Positions 50,874-59,984 of a stretch of DNA of 64,000 nt are shown one piece after another; the stretch's first letter is position 1; every line of letters begins with the position of its first letter. This DNA is from an uncultured Faecalibacterium sp. (GTDB taxonomy: Bacteria > Bacillota > Clostridia > Oscillospirales > Ruminococcaceae). The stretch covers positions 1 through 64,000 of the forward strand of contig CAKTCY010000002.1 of the NCBI GenBank assembly GCA_934540955.1, given 5' to 3'. Made by a program: the position numbers and the translations under genes. The notes beneath the pieces are model-generated. The model was not told the DNA's origin, did not search any database, and saw only the letters and a program-made list of their open reading frames with translations.

Positions 50874-51341
50874 ATGTACGGAGTATCGAAGATCAATATC
50901 GAGACTGACCTGATGATGATCAGCGTGCAGGACGTAGCGTTCCGGGGCAACAGCCTGTCCCGGTATCTGGATATCTTTGCAGAGACCGGCGTGGTGGTGG
51001 ATATGATCAGCCAGAGCGCTCCCCACGGCACTACCATTGATTTCAGCTTTACCGCATCCAGCAGTGATCTGCCGCTGGTGATGAAGGCGATTTCGGCGGC
51101 AAATCTGGATAAGGACGCCAAGGCTTCTCCCCTGATCAGCGTGGGCTATTCCAAGCTGAATCTGTTCGGCGAGGATATGGTCACCAGCTGCGGTGTGGCT
51201 GCGCGGGCGCTGAATGCGCTGGCTATGGCTGGTATCGAGGTGCTGCTGATCACCACCAGCGATCTGGATATCTCTCTGCTCGTCCACGCGGAAAACGAGG
51301 ACGCAGCCTATGAGGCACTGAAAAAGGCATACGAGCTGTAA
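50874..51341 (+). CDS. free-standing tandem ACT-domain protein (aspartokinase regulatory type)
   Basis: 156 aa from ATG 50874 (SD AACGGAGGAC). Two ACT folds: SKINIETDLMMISVQDVAFRGNSLSRYLDIFAETGVVVDMISQS and VTSCGVAARALNALAMAGIEVLLITTSDLDISLLV. The second closely resembles the ISTSEI-type effector-binding segment of aspartokinase C-termini (here TTSDLDISLLV). No kinase domain. Next to asd-dapA-dapB, so it probably binds lysine or threonine and regulates aspartokinase in trans; inferred. Confidence 0.82.
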   Translation: MYGVSKINIETDLMMISVQDVAFRGNSLSRYLDIFAETGVVVDMISQSAPHGTTIDFSFTASSSDLPLVMKAISAANLDKDAKASPLISVGYSKLNLFGEDMVTSCGVAARALNALAMAGIEVLLITTSDLDISLLVHAENEDAAYEALKKAYEL

Positions 51342-51353
51342 CAGCAATCAACC

Positions 51354-51391
51354 GGGGCCGGAGGGGCAGCTTCCCTTTCGGCCCTGTTTTT
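51354..51391 (+). terminator. rho-independent terminator after the ACT gene
   Basis: GGGGCCG ... CGGCCC then TGTTTTT, stem broken by a few mismatches. Confidence 0.8.
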
Positions 51392-51457
51392 GCGGAATGC
51401 GCAGAAACAAGAAAAATATCGCCATGGCAGTTCCCCTGCCGAAGGAAGGAAACCGGA

Positions 51458-52030
51458 ATGAAGGATCCCGCAACTCTCATGCACAGCATCCGGCAGCGGC
51501 TGCTGGCACATTTTGAGAAAAACGCACCGCCGCTTGCCCCGAAGGATACTGCAACGGATGCTGCATCTGCGGAGAGTGGGCAACTGCTTTATGCGCCGGT
51601 CACAGGACATATCCGCGCACTGACCCGGATCAAGGATCCGGTATTCTCCAGCGAGGTGCTGGGCAAGGGCTGCGCCATCGAGCCAAGCTGCGGCGAGGTG
51701 GTAGCGCCCGCAGACGGTATCGTAAAAAAAATCGCCAAGACCCACCACGCCGTCAGTCTGCTGTGCGACAATGGGGTGGAGGTGCTCATCCATGTTGGCA
51801 TGGACACCGTGGAGCTGAAGGGCAAGGGCTATGAGCTGTTTGTACAGACTGGCGACCATGTGCAGAAGGGACAGCTGCTCTTCCGGTTCGATCTCCAAGC
51901 CATCGCAGCGGCAGGCTACACGCTGACCACCCCTGTGATCGTGACCAACAGCAGCCGGTTTGCACAGGTAGAGTCTTTGCTGTCCGGCCGAGTAACTGCC
52001 GGACAGCGGCTGTTACTCGCCAAAATGTAA
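51458..52030 (+). CDS. PTS system EIIA-Glc-type protein
   Basis: 190-aa phosphocarrier, stand-alone EIIA of the glucose family (crr-like). YAPVTGHIRAL, GKGCAIEPSCGEVVAPADG, and the catalytic region VEVLIHVGMDTVELKG with phospho-acceptor H112 and the second histidine H97 (KTHHAVSLL). A 40-residue N-terminal extension, probably helical, is unlike the short E. coli protein. No EIIBC or HPr gene in the window. Confidence 0.93.
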   Translation: MKDPATLMHSIRQRLLAHFEKNAPPLAPKDTATDAASAESGQLLYAPVTGHIRALTRIKDPVFSSEVLGKGCAIEPSCGEVVAPADGIVKKIAKTHHAVSLLCDNGVEVLIHVGMDTVELKGKGYELFVQTGDHVQKGQLLFRFDLQAIAAAGYTLTTPVIVTNSSRFAQVESLLSGRVTAGQRLLLAKM

Positions 52031-52033
52031 AAA

Positions 52034-52067
52034 TGGGCCAGAAACGCCTGCGGACGTTTCTGGCCCA
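52034..52067. terminator. bidirectional terminator between EIIA and tyrS
   Basis: Perfect 13-bp stem TGGGCCAGAAACG/CGTTTCTGGCCCA. On the minus strand TTTTT follows, ending tyrS; on the plus strand a weaker T-rich stretch follows. Confidence 0.92.
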
Positions 52068-52085
52068 TAAATTTTATAATGCTTT

Positions 52086-53306
52086 TTACAGCGTTACCTT
52101 GTGGTAGATCTTTTTGCCCTTCTTGATGACGATACCCTTGGCAAGCTGCTCTGCGGTAAAGCTGACGGTGGGAGCAGCGACCTTTTCGCCGTCTGCCAGC
52201 ACACCGCCCTGCACCACCAGACGGCGAGCCTCGCCGTTGGACGCAGCCAAGCCGGCCTTGACCATCAGGGTCAGGATGCCGATAGCACCGTCCGTCAGGT
52301 CAGCCTCGGTCAGCTGGGTGCTGGGCATATGCTCGGTATCCATCGCGTTGCCGCTGAACAGTGCGCGGGCAGCGTTCTGAGCCTTTTCGGCCTCTTCCTT
52401 GCCATGCACCATGCTGGTCATCTCGTAGGCAAGGATCTCCTTGGCCTCGTTCAGGCGCTGATCCTGCCAGGTGCTCATCTCATCGATCTGCTCCAGCGGC
52501 AGGAAGGTGAGCATCCGGATGCACTTCATCACATCGGCATCGCCCACGTTGCGCCAGTACTGGTAGAACTCGAAGGGGCTGGTCTTGTTGGGATCCAGCC
52601 AGACAGCATTGCCAGCGGTCTTGCCCATCTTCTTGCCCTGAGAGTCGGTCAGCAGGGTCACGGTCATAGCGTAGGCGTCCTTGCCCAGCTTGCGGCGGAT
52701 CAGCTCGGTGCCGCCCAGCATATTGCTCCACTGGTCGTCGCCGCCGAACTGCATATTGCAGCCGTAGTGCTGGAACATATAGTAGAAGTCGTAGCTCTGC
52801 ATGATCATGTAGTTGAATTCAAGGAAGGACAGACCCTTCTCCATGCGCTGCTTGTAGCACTCGGCGCGCAGCATATTGTTCACGGAGAAGCAGGCGCCCA
52901 CCTCGCGCAGCAGCTCAACGTAGTTCAGATCCAGCAGCCAGTCGGCGTTATTCAGCATCAGAGCCTTGCCCTCGGAGAAATCGATGAACTTCTCCATCTG
53001 CTTTTTAAAGCAGGCTGCATTGTGGGCGATATCATCCTTGGTCAGCATCTTGCGCATATCGGTGCGGCCGGAGGGGTCGCCGATCATGGTAGTGCCGCCG
53101 CCGATCAGAGCGATGGGCTTGTTGCCTGCCAGCTGCAGGCGCTTCATCAGGGTCAGCGCCAGAAAATGGCCGGCGGTCAGGCTGTCGGCGGTGCAGTCAA
53201 AGCCGATGTAAAAGGTAGCCTTGCCATTGTTGATCAGGTCAATAATCTCTTCATCGGTGATCTGTGCTACCAGACCACGGGCCTTCAGTTCTTCGTACAG
53301 CGTCAT
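52086..53306 (-). CDS. tyrS: tyrosyl-tRNA synthetase
   Basis: Class I synthetase, 406 aa from ATG 53306 (SD AGGAGGTTTT). FDCTADSLTAGHFLAL carries the HIGH-type motif, QFGGDDQWSNMLGG binds tyrosine, KMGKTAGN is the KMSKS-type loop, and the C-terminal S4-like domain (GLAASNGEARRLVVQGGVLADGEKV) binds tRNA. Expression is controlled by the T-box leader directly upstream. Confidence 0.97.
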   Translation of the reverse strand: MTLYEELKARGLVAQITDEEIIDLINNGKATFYIGFDCTADSLTAGHFLALTLMKRLQLAGNKPIALIGGGTTMIGDPSGRTDMRKMLTKDDIAHNAACFKKQMEKFIDFSEGKALMLNNADWLLDLNYVELLREVGACFSVNNMLRAECYKQRMEKGLSFLEFNYMIMQSYDFYYMFQHYGCNMQFGGDDQWSNMLGGTELIRRKLGKDAYAMTVTLLTDSQGKKMGKTAGNAVWLDPNKTSPFEFYQYWRNVGDADVMKCIRMLTFLPLEQIDEMSTWQDQRLNEAKEILAYEMTSMVHGKEEAEKAQNAARALFSGNAMDTEHMPSTQLTEADLTDGAIGILTLMVKAGLAASNGEARRLVVQGGVLADGEKVAAPTVSFTAEQLAKGIVIKKGKKIYHKVTL

Positions 53307-53626
53307 GGAAAAAACCTCCTGTTTTTGGGGCAGAGGAAACAAAAACGCCCTCTGCCAAAAATAAATTTGGCAGAGGGCGAGATAACTTCGCGGTACCACC
53401 TCTGTTTGCCGTTTCCTCACGGAAGCGGCCTTACGAGTGCACACCCCAGAGTAGAGTGACACTCCTGCGTCTTTAACGCTCGCACGCGGCACAGCCTACT
53501 AGCCTTACGCATTCAGCCTGCAGCTCCGGGAGGTATTTCCCCTGCTGTTCTGTGATCCCTTGCACCAACCGGGACTTCTCTGGACAGAACGCTTCAGGGT
53601 ACTTGTTCCCTTCATCGCCATTAACA
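53307..53626 (-). promoter_or_regulatory. tyrosine T-box riboswitch leader of tyrS
   Basis: On the minus strand the leader shows, in order, the stem I opening GGGAACAAGTACCC, a distal stem I with GAAATACCTCCC whose specifier is TAC (Tyr; 53535-53533), the T-box GGTGGTACCGCGAAGTT (53400-53384) and an intrinsic terminator. Uncharged tRNA-Tyr would pair with the specifier and the T-box bulge to favour antitermination. Confidence 0.93.
53341..53379 (-). terminator. T-box terminator of tyrS
   Basis: CGCCCTCTGCCAAA/TTTGGCAGAGGGCG stem (53379-53346) then TTTTT; the T-box side can form the competing antiterminator. Confidence 0.9.
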
Positions 53627-53632
53627 TTGTCT

Positions 53633-53661
53633 ACTCTATCACAAGACCGCCGCATTGTCAA
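53633..53661 (-). promoter_or_regulatory. tyrS promoter
   Basis: TTGACA (53661-53656), 17-bp spacer, TAGAGT (53638-53633) on the minus strand, just past the recN stop. Confidence 0.85.
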
Positions 53662-53686
53662 GAGTTGGCCTTTCTGCAAAAGAAAA

Positions 53687-55357
53687 TCAGCCGCCGTGCC
53701 TGCGCTCCTGCAGCATTTCCCGTGCATTGGCGCGGGAAAGCTCGGTGATATGGTCGCCGGAGATAAGGCGCGCCAAGGCCTCTACACGGCCATTTTCGTC
53801 CAGCGGATGGATCTCGGTATAGGTGCGCTCGTTGGATACGTTTTTCTGGATGAGCAGATGACAATCGGCCAGTGCTGCGATCTGTGCCGTATGGGTGATG
53901 CACAGGATCTGATGCCCTTGCGCACTCTGACGCAGCACCTCGCCGATGCGTCCGGCTGCCTTACCGGACACGCCGCTGTCGATTTCATCGTAAATCACGG
54001 TGGGCACGGCGTCCTTATCGGCCATTGCGTTCTTGATGGCAAGGGTGATGCGGCTCAGCTCGCCGCCGGACGCGATCTTGGCCAGCGGCTTGGGCGCTTC
54101 ACCGGGGTTTGTTGAGATGTAGAATTCAACGCTGTCCTGTCCATGGCTGGCCAGCGGGCCGCGGGTGTGCCGCAAGGTCATACGCACACCCGGCATATTC
54201 AAAAAGTCCAGCGTGCCGGAAATGCGGGTGTTCAGCTCCTCAAAGGCCTTCAGCCGGGTCTGGGTCAGTACCTCTGCCTTTTCCCGCGCTTTTGCGTAAA
54301 GACGCAGCTTTTCTGCCTGCAATGCATCATAGCGCTGCTGGGAATGCTGGATATTGTCCAGTTCCTCCCGGGCCTTCTGCCCAAAAGCAATCACATCCTC
54401 CACCGTGCTGCCATACTTGCGCTTCAGCCGGTACAAAAGATCCAGCCGCTGCTCCACCTCGTCCAGTTCGGCATCGTTGGTGTCGTAGGCATCCAGCCGT
54501 CCAATCAGATCTGCGGCCACATCCTTGGCGTTATAGTATAAGTCCAGCAGCTGCCCGGCGGCGGCTGCAAGCGCAGGGTCCAGCTGCGCAGCGGCATCCA
54601 CCGCATTGGAGGCTTCCCCCAGCAGATCCACAGCGCCTGCGGCATCATCGCTGCCGGAAAGCAGCGCATAGCTTTGCGCCAGACGATCCCGGATGGCAGA
54701 GGCATTGGACAGCACCTTCCGGCGGTTTTCCAGCGTCTGCTCTTCACCGGCAGTCAGGCCGGCGTCCTCGATCTCCTGCACCTGATACTGCAGCAGGTCG
54801 ATTTTGCGCTGCTTTTCAGCCTCATCGGTGATCAGAGCATCCAGTTCCCGCTTGACCCGCACCAGTTCCCGGTACAGGGCATAGTACTCCTGGAAAATAG
54901 TGCGGTTCTGCGCGTAATCATCCAGAATGCCCAGATGGTGCGCCGGGTTGAGCAGACCCACAGAATCGTGCTGGCCGTTGATGTTGATCAGTCCGCCGCA
55001 CAGCTCCCGCAGGACGGCTGCCGTAGCCGGCATTCCGTTGATGCGGCAGCTGCTCTTGCCCTCAGCAGTGATCTCGCGGCTGAGCAGCAGCGCCTCCGAG
55101 CGCTCGTAGCCGGACTGCTCCAGCTTGTCCAGCACAGCAGGCGGCACCTGCTCAAAGGCGGCACGGATCACCGCCTTTGCAGCCCCGGTACGCACCAAGT
55201 CTTTCGAGGTGCGGTTGCCAAGGATCGCATTGATGGAATCGATCAGGATGGATTTGCCCGCGCCGGTCTCACCGGTCAGTACGTTCAGCCCCGGTTCAAA
55301 GTGAACCTCTGCCTTCTGGATCACGGCAACGTTTTCAATTTGCAGGCTGCTCAGCAT
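53687..55357 (-). CDS. recN: DNA repair protein RecN
   Basis: SMC-like ATPase for double-strand break repair, 556 aa. Walker A NVLTGETGAGKSILIDSI, signature LAKIASGGELSRITLAIK, Walker B VIYDEIDSGVSG, and a central coiled coil (about 160-350). Between argR and tyrS in the usual nadK-argR-recN order. Confidence 0.97.
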   Translation of the reverse strand: MLSSLQIENVAVIQKAEVHFEPGLNVLTGETGAGKSILIDSINAILGNRTSKDLVRTGAAKAVIRAAFEQVPPAVLDKLEQSGYERSEALLLSREITAEGKSSCRINGMPATAAVLRELCGGLININGQHDSVGLLNPAHHLGILDDYAQNRTIFQEYYALYRELVRVKRELDALITDEAEKQRKIDLLQYQVQEIEDAGLTAGEEQTLENRRKVLSNASAIRDRLAQSYALLSGSDDAAGAVDLLGEASNAVDAAAQLDPALAAAAGQLLDLYYNAKDVAADLIGRLDAYDTNDAELDEVEQRLDLLYRLKRKYGSTVEDVIAFGQKAREELDNIQHSQQRYDALQAEKLRLYAKAREKAEVLTQTRLKAFEELNTRISGTLDFLNMPGVRMTLRHTRGPLASHGQDSVEFYISTNPGEAPKPLAKIASGGELSRITLAIKNAMADKDAVPTVIYDEIDSGVSGKAAGRIGEVLRQSAQGHQILCITHTAQIAALADCHLLIQKNVSNERTYTEIHPLDENGRVEALARLISGDHITELSRANAREMLQERRHGG

Positions 55358-55375
55358 GGCTTCGTTCTCCTACCG

Positions 55376-55864
55376 TCATCTCTGCCCCACATAGCGGGTC
55401 AGCTCCGAACAAATGGTTTTGGCATCGCGCTCCGAGCGCGCAACAATTAAAAAGGTGTCGTCACCGGAAAGGGTGCCGACAACGTTTTTCCACTGCAAGG
55501 CGTCAAAAACCTCGCAGGCAGCGTTTGCCATGCCGGAATAGCATTTTACCAGCACAACGTGCCCGGCGTAATCCACCCCCAGAACGGACTCGTGGAAGAT
55601 GGTCTCAAAGCGCCCTTGGGTCTTGGGGTTGAAGCTTTCGTTCCGGCTGGAAACGTATCGGTAGCCCTCGGTGGTGGCTGCCTTTACAAGGCACAGCTCC
55701 CGGATATCGCGGGAAACGGTGGCCTGCGTTACCTCAAAGCCTTCGTTCCGCAGGTGCTCCAGCAGCACCTCCTGTCGACTGATGGGATGCTCCTGCACAA
55801 GACGCAGGATCGTCTGCAAGCGTTCCGCTTTTGTTTTTGTATCTTCTTTGCGGCTGCGTGCCAT
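55376..55864 (-). CDS. argR: arginine repressor ArgR/AhrC
   Basis: 162 aa. N-terminal winged helix with QATVSRDIRELCLVK (recognition) and C-terminal arginine-binding, hexamer-forming domain with GTLSGDDTFLIV. 18 bp before recN. Genes it regulates are not in the window. Confidence 0.96.
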   Translation of the reverse strand: MARSRKEDTKTKAERLQTILRLVQEHPISRQEVLLEHLRNEGFEVTQATVSRDIRELCLVKAATTEGYRYVSSRNESFNPKTQGRFETIFHESVLGVDYAGHVVLVKCYSGMANAACEVFDALQWKNVVGTLSGDDTFLIVARSERDAKTICSELTRYVGQR

Positions 55865-55884
55865 CTTAAAAATCGCCTCCCGTG

Positions 55885-56736
55885 TTATTGTCTTTTGCGC
55901 AGCTTCTGGTCAATGGCCTGAAACTGGTCTGCCCGCCCAAAGGTGATAAGCTTAACGTTCTGATCGGACAGGCGGATCTCTGCGGTGGCACCTGCCTTGA
56001 GGGGGTAACCGATACCGCCGTCACAGCTGATAAAGACTTCATCGTCTGCTACCTGCCCCACACAGACATTCAGCTTGCGCTCCTGCGCAAACACCATGGC
56101 CGGACTGGCCAGACTGTGGGGGCAGATGGGGGTCACCACAACGCCCTTGGTCTGAGAGTCCAGAATCGGGCCGCCGGCTGCCAGCGAGTAGGCCGTAGAG
56201 CCGGTGGGGGTCGCAACAATGACGCCATCGCCTCGGTAGTGCTCTACCAGAATATCATCGCAGTAAATGCTGAAGTCGATGGCCTGCTGCAAGCGCCCCT
56301 TGGTCACCACCACATCGTTGAGGGCGTGACCCTCCCAGCCGTCCTGACCCAGCACCCGGGCGTATAAAAGCATCCGGTTGTCCAGCTGGAAATCGCCCCG
56401 TGCTACAGCAGCCAGCTTTGTTTCCATTTCGCCGATCTCGCAGGTAGCCAGAAAGCCGCAGCGTCCCAGATTGATACCGAGGATGGGCTTTGCGTACCGA
56501 AGCGAGAGATTTGCTTCGTGCAGGATGGTGCCGTCCCCGCCGATGGTCAGGATGACGTCCGTGCGCTCCAGACACTGCTCCAGCGGCAGGTAAATGACCC
56601 CTGCCGTGCTGCAGCATTCCCGCAGAGCATCGCTCATCAATACAGTTGCGCCGTGGGTCAGTAGGATCTGCGCCGCACGCAGCGCGATCTCGCTGGCGGA
56701 GGTCTTGCCCGGATTGGGCGAAATGTAGATCGTCAT
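55885..56736 (-). CDS. nadK: NAD kinase
   Basis: Phosphorylates NAD to NADP. 283 aa with TIGGDGTILHEANLSLR, NLGRCGFLAT, PTGSTAYSLAAGGPILDSQTKGVVVTPICPHSL, the family signatures including the GGDG motif. 20 bp before argR. Confidence 0.96.
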   Translation of the reverse strand: MTIYISPNPGKTSASEIALRAAQILLTHGATVLMSDALRECCSTAGVIYLPLEQCLERTDVILTIGGDGTILHEANLSLRYAKPILGINLGRCGFLATCEIGEMETKLAAVARGDFQLDNRMLLYARVLGQDGWEGHALNDVVVTKGRLQQAIDFSIYCDDILVEHYRGDGVIVATPTGSTAYSLAAGGPILDSQTKGVVVTPICPHSLASPAMVFAQERKLNVCVGQVADDEVFISCDGGIGYPLKAGATAEIRLSDQNVKLITFGRADQFQAIDQKLRKRQ

Positions 56737-56766
56737 ACCGGCTTCTCCTTTACTGACGGCTGGGTC

Positions 56767-57570
56767 TTAACGATCCAGCGTGGTGTGGCTTGCTGCCACC
56801 ACCTGTGCGGCAGCTTCGTCGTCCAGCACTGCAGGCTGGTCACTCTTCTGCACAAACATCAGGTACTCGATATTGCCCTCCGGCCCCTTGACCGGGCTGT
56901 AATCCAGCCCGCGCACCACGAAGCCGTTTTCCGCAGCATAGGACATGGCATTGTGCAGCACCTCACGATGCACGGCGGGGTCGCGTACCACGCCGTTTTT
57001 GCCCACCTTTTCGCGGCCTGCCTCAAACTGCGGCTTCACCAGACAGACGCCCATAGCGTCCGGGGTGGTGATGCGCTGCGCCACCGGGAAGATGTGATGC
57101 AGAGAAATAAAGGAAACATCCACACTGAAAAATTCAATAGGCTCTGCCAGATCCTCCGGCGTGACATAGCGGATGTTTGTGCGTTCCATGTTTACCACGC
57201 GCTCATCTGTCCGCAGGCTCCATGCCAGCTGACCGTAGCCAACATCCACGGCATACACCTTCACTGCGCCATTTTGCAGCATACAATCGGTAAAGCCGCC
57301 GGTGGACGCACCGATGTCCATGCATACCTTGCCGTTGGGGGTAAGCGGGAAGCACTTCATGGCCTTTTCCAGCTTTAAGCCGCCACGGCTGACGTAGCCG
57401 ATATCGTGGCCGCGAACCTCGACCACAGCGTCCTCCTTGATCATCTCGCCGGCCTTGTCCACCTTTTGCTGGTTGACAAAAACCACACCGGCCATAATAA
57501 GAGCCTTGGCGCGCTCCCGGCTCTGCACAAGGCCGTTTTGCACAAGATATTGATCCAACCGAATTTTCAC
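56767..57570 (-). CDS. TlyA family rRNA methyltransferase/S4-domain protein
   Basis: 267 aa. N-terminal S4 RNA-binding domain (MKIRLDQYLVQNGLVQSRERAKALIMAGVVFVNQQKVDKAG) and an FtsJ-like SAM-dependent methyltransferase (CMDIGASTGGFTDCML, YAVDVGYGQLAW). TlyA proteins 2'-O-methylate rRNA. ATG overlaps the dxs TGA by 4 bp (57567-57570). Confidence 0.94.
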   Translation of the reverse strand: MKIRLDQYLVQNGLVQSRERAKALIMAGVVFVNQQKVDKAGEMIKEDAVVEVRGHDIGYVSRGGLKLEKAMKCFPLTPNGKVCMDIGASTGGFTDCMLQNGAVKVYAVDVGYGQLAWSLRTDERVVNMERTNIRYVTPEDLAEPIEFFSVDVSFISLHHIFPVAQRITTPDAMGVCLVKPQFEAGREKVGKNGVVRDPAVHREVLHNAMSYAAENGFVVRGLDYSPVKGPEGNIEYLMFVQKSDQPAVLDDEAAAQVVAASHTTLDR

Positions 57571-59450
57571 AGCTCGTTTTCTCCTTTCGTAAGGGCTGCC
57601 CGGACTGCCTGCACAATATCCTCAGCGTCCAGACCGGTGCACTGCTTGATCTGCGGAACGATCGCGTGCGGCAGGCAGGCTGTGCGGACGGCACGGTGCA
57701 AAAAGCAACCGTTCCAGCCCTTTTGCTGCAAAGCACAAGCCAGATGTTCGCCGATCCCACCAACGGCAACACATTCCTCTGCAAACAGTACGATTTTATA
57801 TTTCAACACAGTATCGATGAGTTTATCTGTAAAGGGATATAGCTTTACAAGCTTCAGAACATCCGCATTCTGCGATGCAGCGCTCAATTTATCAGAAGCC
57901 TCCAACAGATCCTCCAATTCGTCCGCATAGCTGACCAGAAGGATCTCTGCCCCGGGCATCTCGTGCAAAAAGTCGTAGTCCTGCCTTGTGCAGGGATACT
58001 GCGCCAGCCTTGCGCTCTCGCCGCCGCGAGGGTAACGGATGGCCCGCGGGCCGGAGACCGTATCCTGCAGCAAATAGTGCAGCCAGTATTGCAGCTCCTC
58101 GTAGTTAGAGGGTGCATAGACCGGGATGCCGATCTGGCTGAGGAAGGCAGCATCATAGATGCCCTGATGGGTCTCGCCGTCCGCAGGGACAAAGCCGGCG
58201 CGGTCGATGGCAAAGACCACATTCTCCTTTAACAGATTGACGTCGTGGATGATCTGGTCATAGGAGCGCTGCAGGAAGGTGGAGTAGATGCACACCACCG
58301 GCAGCATTCCCTGACTGGCAAGACCGGCCGCAAAGGTGACCGCGTGCTGCTCGGCCATGCCCACATCAAAGAAGCGCTGCGGGTGACGGTGGGCAAAAAA
58401 TTGCAGTCCGGTACCGTACTTCATGGCCGCGGTGATTGCACAGAGCTTCGGGTTTTGTGTTCCCTCCTGCACCAGCAGCTTGCCGAAAACAGTGGAGAAG
58501 GACTCCTTAGGTGCAACCTCCGGGTCCGGCATTCCGTCCGGGTCAAAGGCAGACACGCCGTGATAATTGCCCGGATTCATTTCAGCCGGCTGATAGCCCT
58601 TACCCTTTTTGGTCACAACGTGCAAAAAGTGCGGGCCCGGCCGCTGGTAGATCGAGCGCAGGGTGCGCTCCAGCTCTTCCACATTGTGGCCATCCACCGG
58701 GCCGATGTACTCAAAGCCCATATCCTCAAACATGGTGGAGTGGTACATGGCGCGGCGTACCAGCGTTTTAGCGCCGATCAGAGACTTTTTCATAGGTGTG
58801 CCGATCACCGGCACGCCGTCCAGAAAGCTGCGTACATTATCCTTGGCATCATAATAGGCCGTAGTCGTGCGCAGATGGGTCAGATACCGCGCCAGCGCAC
58901 CGACATTTTTAGAGATGGACATCTTGTTATCGTTCAGGATCACAAGCAGATTGTCCAGCCCGCCGATATTGTTCATGCCCTCGTACACCATACCGCCGGT
59001 AAAGGCTCCATCACCGATCACCGCCACCACAAGCCCGGGCTCACGCTTGATTTTTTTTGCCCAAGCCATGCCAATGGCGAGCGAAAGCGCCGTATTGCCA
59101 TGTCCGGCAATAAAGGCATCGTGCACGCTTTCGTGGGGGTTCGGGAAGCCGGAAATACCATCCAGCTGCCGCAAATGATCAAACTGCTTCCGGCGTCCGG
59201 TGAGCAGCTTGTGGGTGTAGCACTGATGCCCCACATCGAATACGATCTTATCCTTGGGCGTTTCCAGCACACGGTGCAGTGCCACGGTCAGCTCTACAGT
59301 GCCAAGATTAGAGGCCAGATGCCCACCGGTCTTGGAGATGTTTTCCAGCATAAAATGCCGTATCTCCGCGCAAAGCTTTTCCACCTGCTGTGCATTCAGC
59401 TTTTTAAGATCGCTGGGCTGATCGATCTTGTCCAGCAACAACGATTCCAT
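57567..59450 (-). CDS. dxs: 1-deoxy-D-xylulose-5-phosphate synthase
   Basis: First enzyme of the non-mevalonate isoprenoid pathway. 627 aa from ATG 59450 (AAAGGA at 9 nt; a GTG two codons earlier is too close to the SD). HLASNLGTVELTVALH, VGHQCYTHKLLTGR, the TPP motif VIGDGAFTGGMVYEGMNNIG, and VDGHNVEELERTL; then DVGMAEQHAVTFAAGLA. Followed by tlyA and grouped with the prenyl synthase gene. Confidence 0.97.
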   Translation of the reverse strand: MESLLLDKIDQPSDLKKLNAQQVEKLCAEIRHFMLENISKTGGHLASNLGTVELTVALHRVLETPKDKIVFDVGHQCYTHKLLTGRRKQFDHLRQLDGISGFPNPHESVHDAFIAGHGNTALSLAIGMAWAKKIKREPGLVVAVIGDGAFTGGMVYEGMNNIGGLDNLLVILNDNKMSISKNVGALARYLTHLRTTTAYYDAKDNVRSFLDGVPVIGTPMKKSLIGAKTLVRRAMYHSTMFEDMGFEYIGPVDGHNVEELERTLRSIYQRPGPHFLHVVTKKGKGYQPAEMNPGNYHGVSAFDPDGMPDPEVAPKESFSTVFGKLLVQEGTQNPKLCAITAAMKYGTGLQFFAHRHPQRFFDVGMAEQHAVTFAAGLASQGMLPVVCIYSTFLQRSYDQIIHDVNLLKENVVFAIDRAGFVPADGETHQGIYDAAFLSQIGIPVYAPSNYEELQYWLHYLLQDTVSGPRAIRYPRGGESARLAQYPCTRQDYDFLHEMPGAEILLVSYADELEDLLEASDKLSAASQNADVLKLVKLYPFTDKLIDTVLKYKIVLFAEECVAVGGIGEHLACALQQKGWNGCFLHRAVRTACLPHAIVPQIKQCTGLDAEDIVQAVRAALTKGENEL

Positions 59451-59498
59451 ATTCACACGTCCTTTATACGTTTGTACTTTGGGCGTCTCTGCCGCTTT

Positions 59499-59966
59499 TT
59501 ACACGACCGGGAACAAAAAGCCCACCAGAGCACCCAGCAGCACGCCTGCCACGACCTGCAGCGGCGTGTGGCCGACCATTTCCTTCAGGTGCATATTCTG
59601 CAAAAAGGGAGCGTTTTTCTCGCTCACATCGATCCACTGAGCGATCATCTGGTTCAGCACCTTTGCCTGCTCGCCGGTCTCGTGTCGGACGCCCATGGCA
59701 TCGTGCATGGTGATAATAGCCACCACACAGGCCACCGCAAAAATAGGCGAGGAAACCCCGGCGCTGCGCCCGGTAACAATGGCCATGGCGCAGACGGTCG
59801 CGCTGTGTGCGCTGGGCATACCGCCATCGCCCCACATCCGCTCTAGCTGGAGCTTGCCCAGCAGAACAAAGTTAATAATGGTCTTTAGCACCTGCGCAAT
59901 GAACCAGCTGAGGAGCGATGCGGTCAAGATCTGATTGACCGATAAGATGTTTTGAATAAACTGCAT
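59499..59966 (-). CDS. divergent PAP2 family protein (YuiD-like)
   Basis: 155-aa membrane protein of about four helices with the DUF212/divergent PAP2 motifs GGMPSAHSATVCAMAIVTG and a C-terminal GHTPLQVVAGVLLGALVGFLF. These positions correspond to PAP2 phosphatase motifs, but activity is unproven; a role in prenyl phosphate handling is suggested by its place between ispA and dxs. Confidence 0.93.
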   Translation of the reverse strand: MQFIQNILSVNQILTASLLSWFIAQVLKTIINFVLLGKLQLERMWGDGGMPSAHSATVCAMAIVTGRSAGVSSPIFAVACVVAIITMHDAMGVRHETGEQAKVLNQMIAQWIDVSEKNAPFLQNMHLKEMVGHTPLQVVAGVLLGALVGFLFPVV

Positions 59967-59984
59967 ATCTATATTCCTTTTTCT

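Noticed and set aside
53473-53727. 84-codon minus-strand frame upstream of tyrS
   Set aside because: It lies on the T-box leader and its promoter; the RNA structure explains the sequence.
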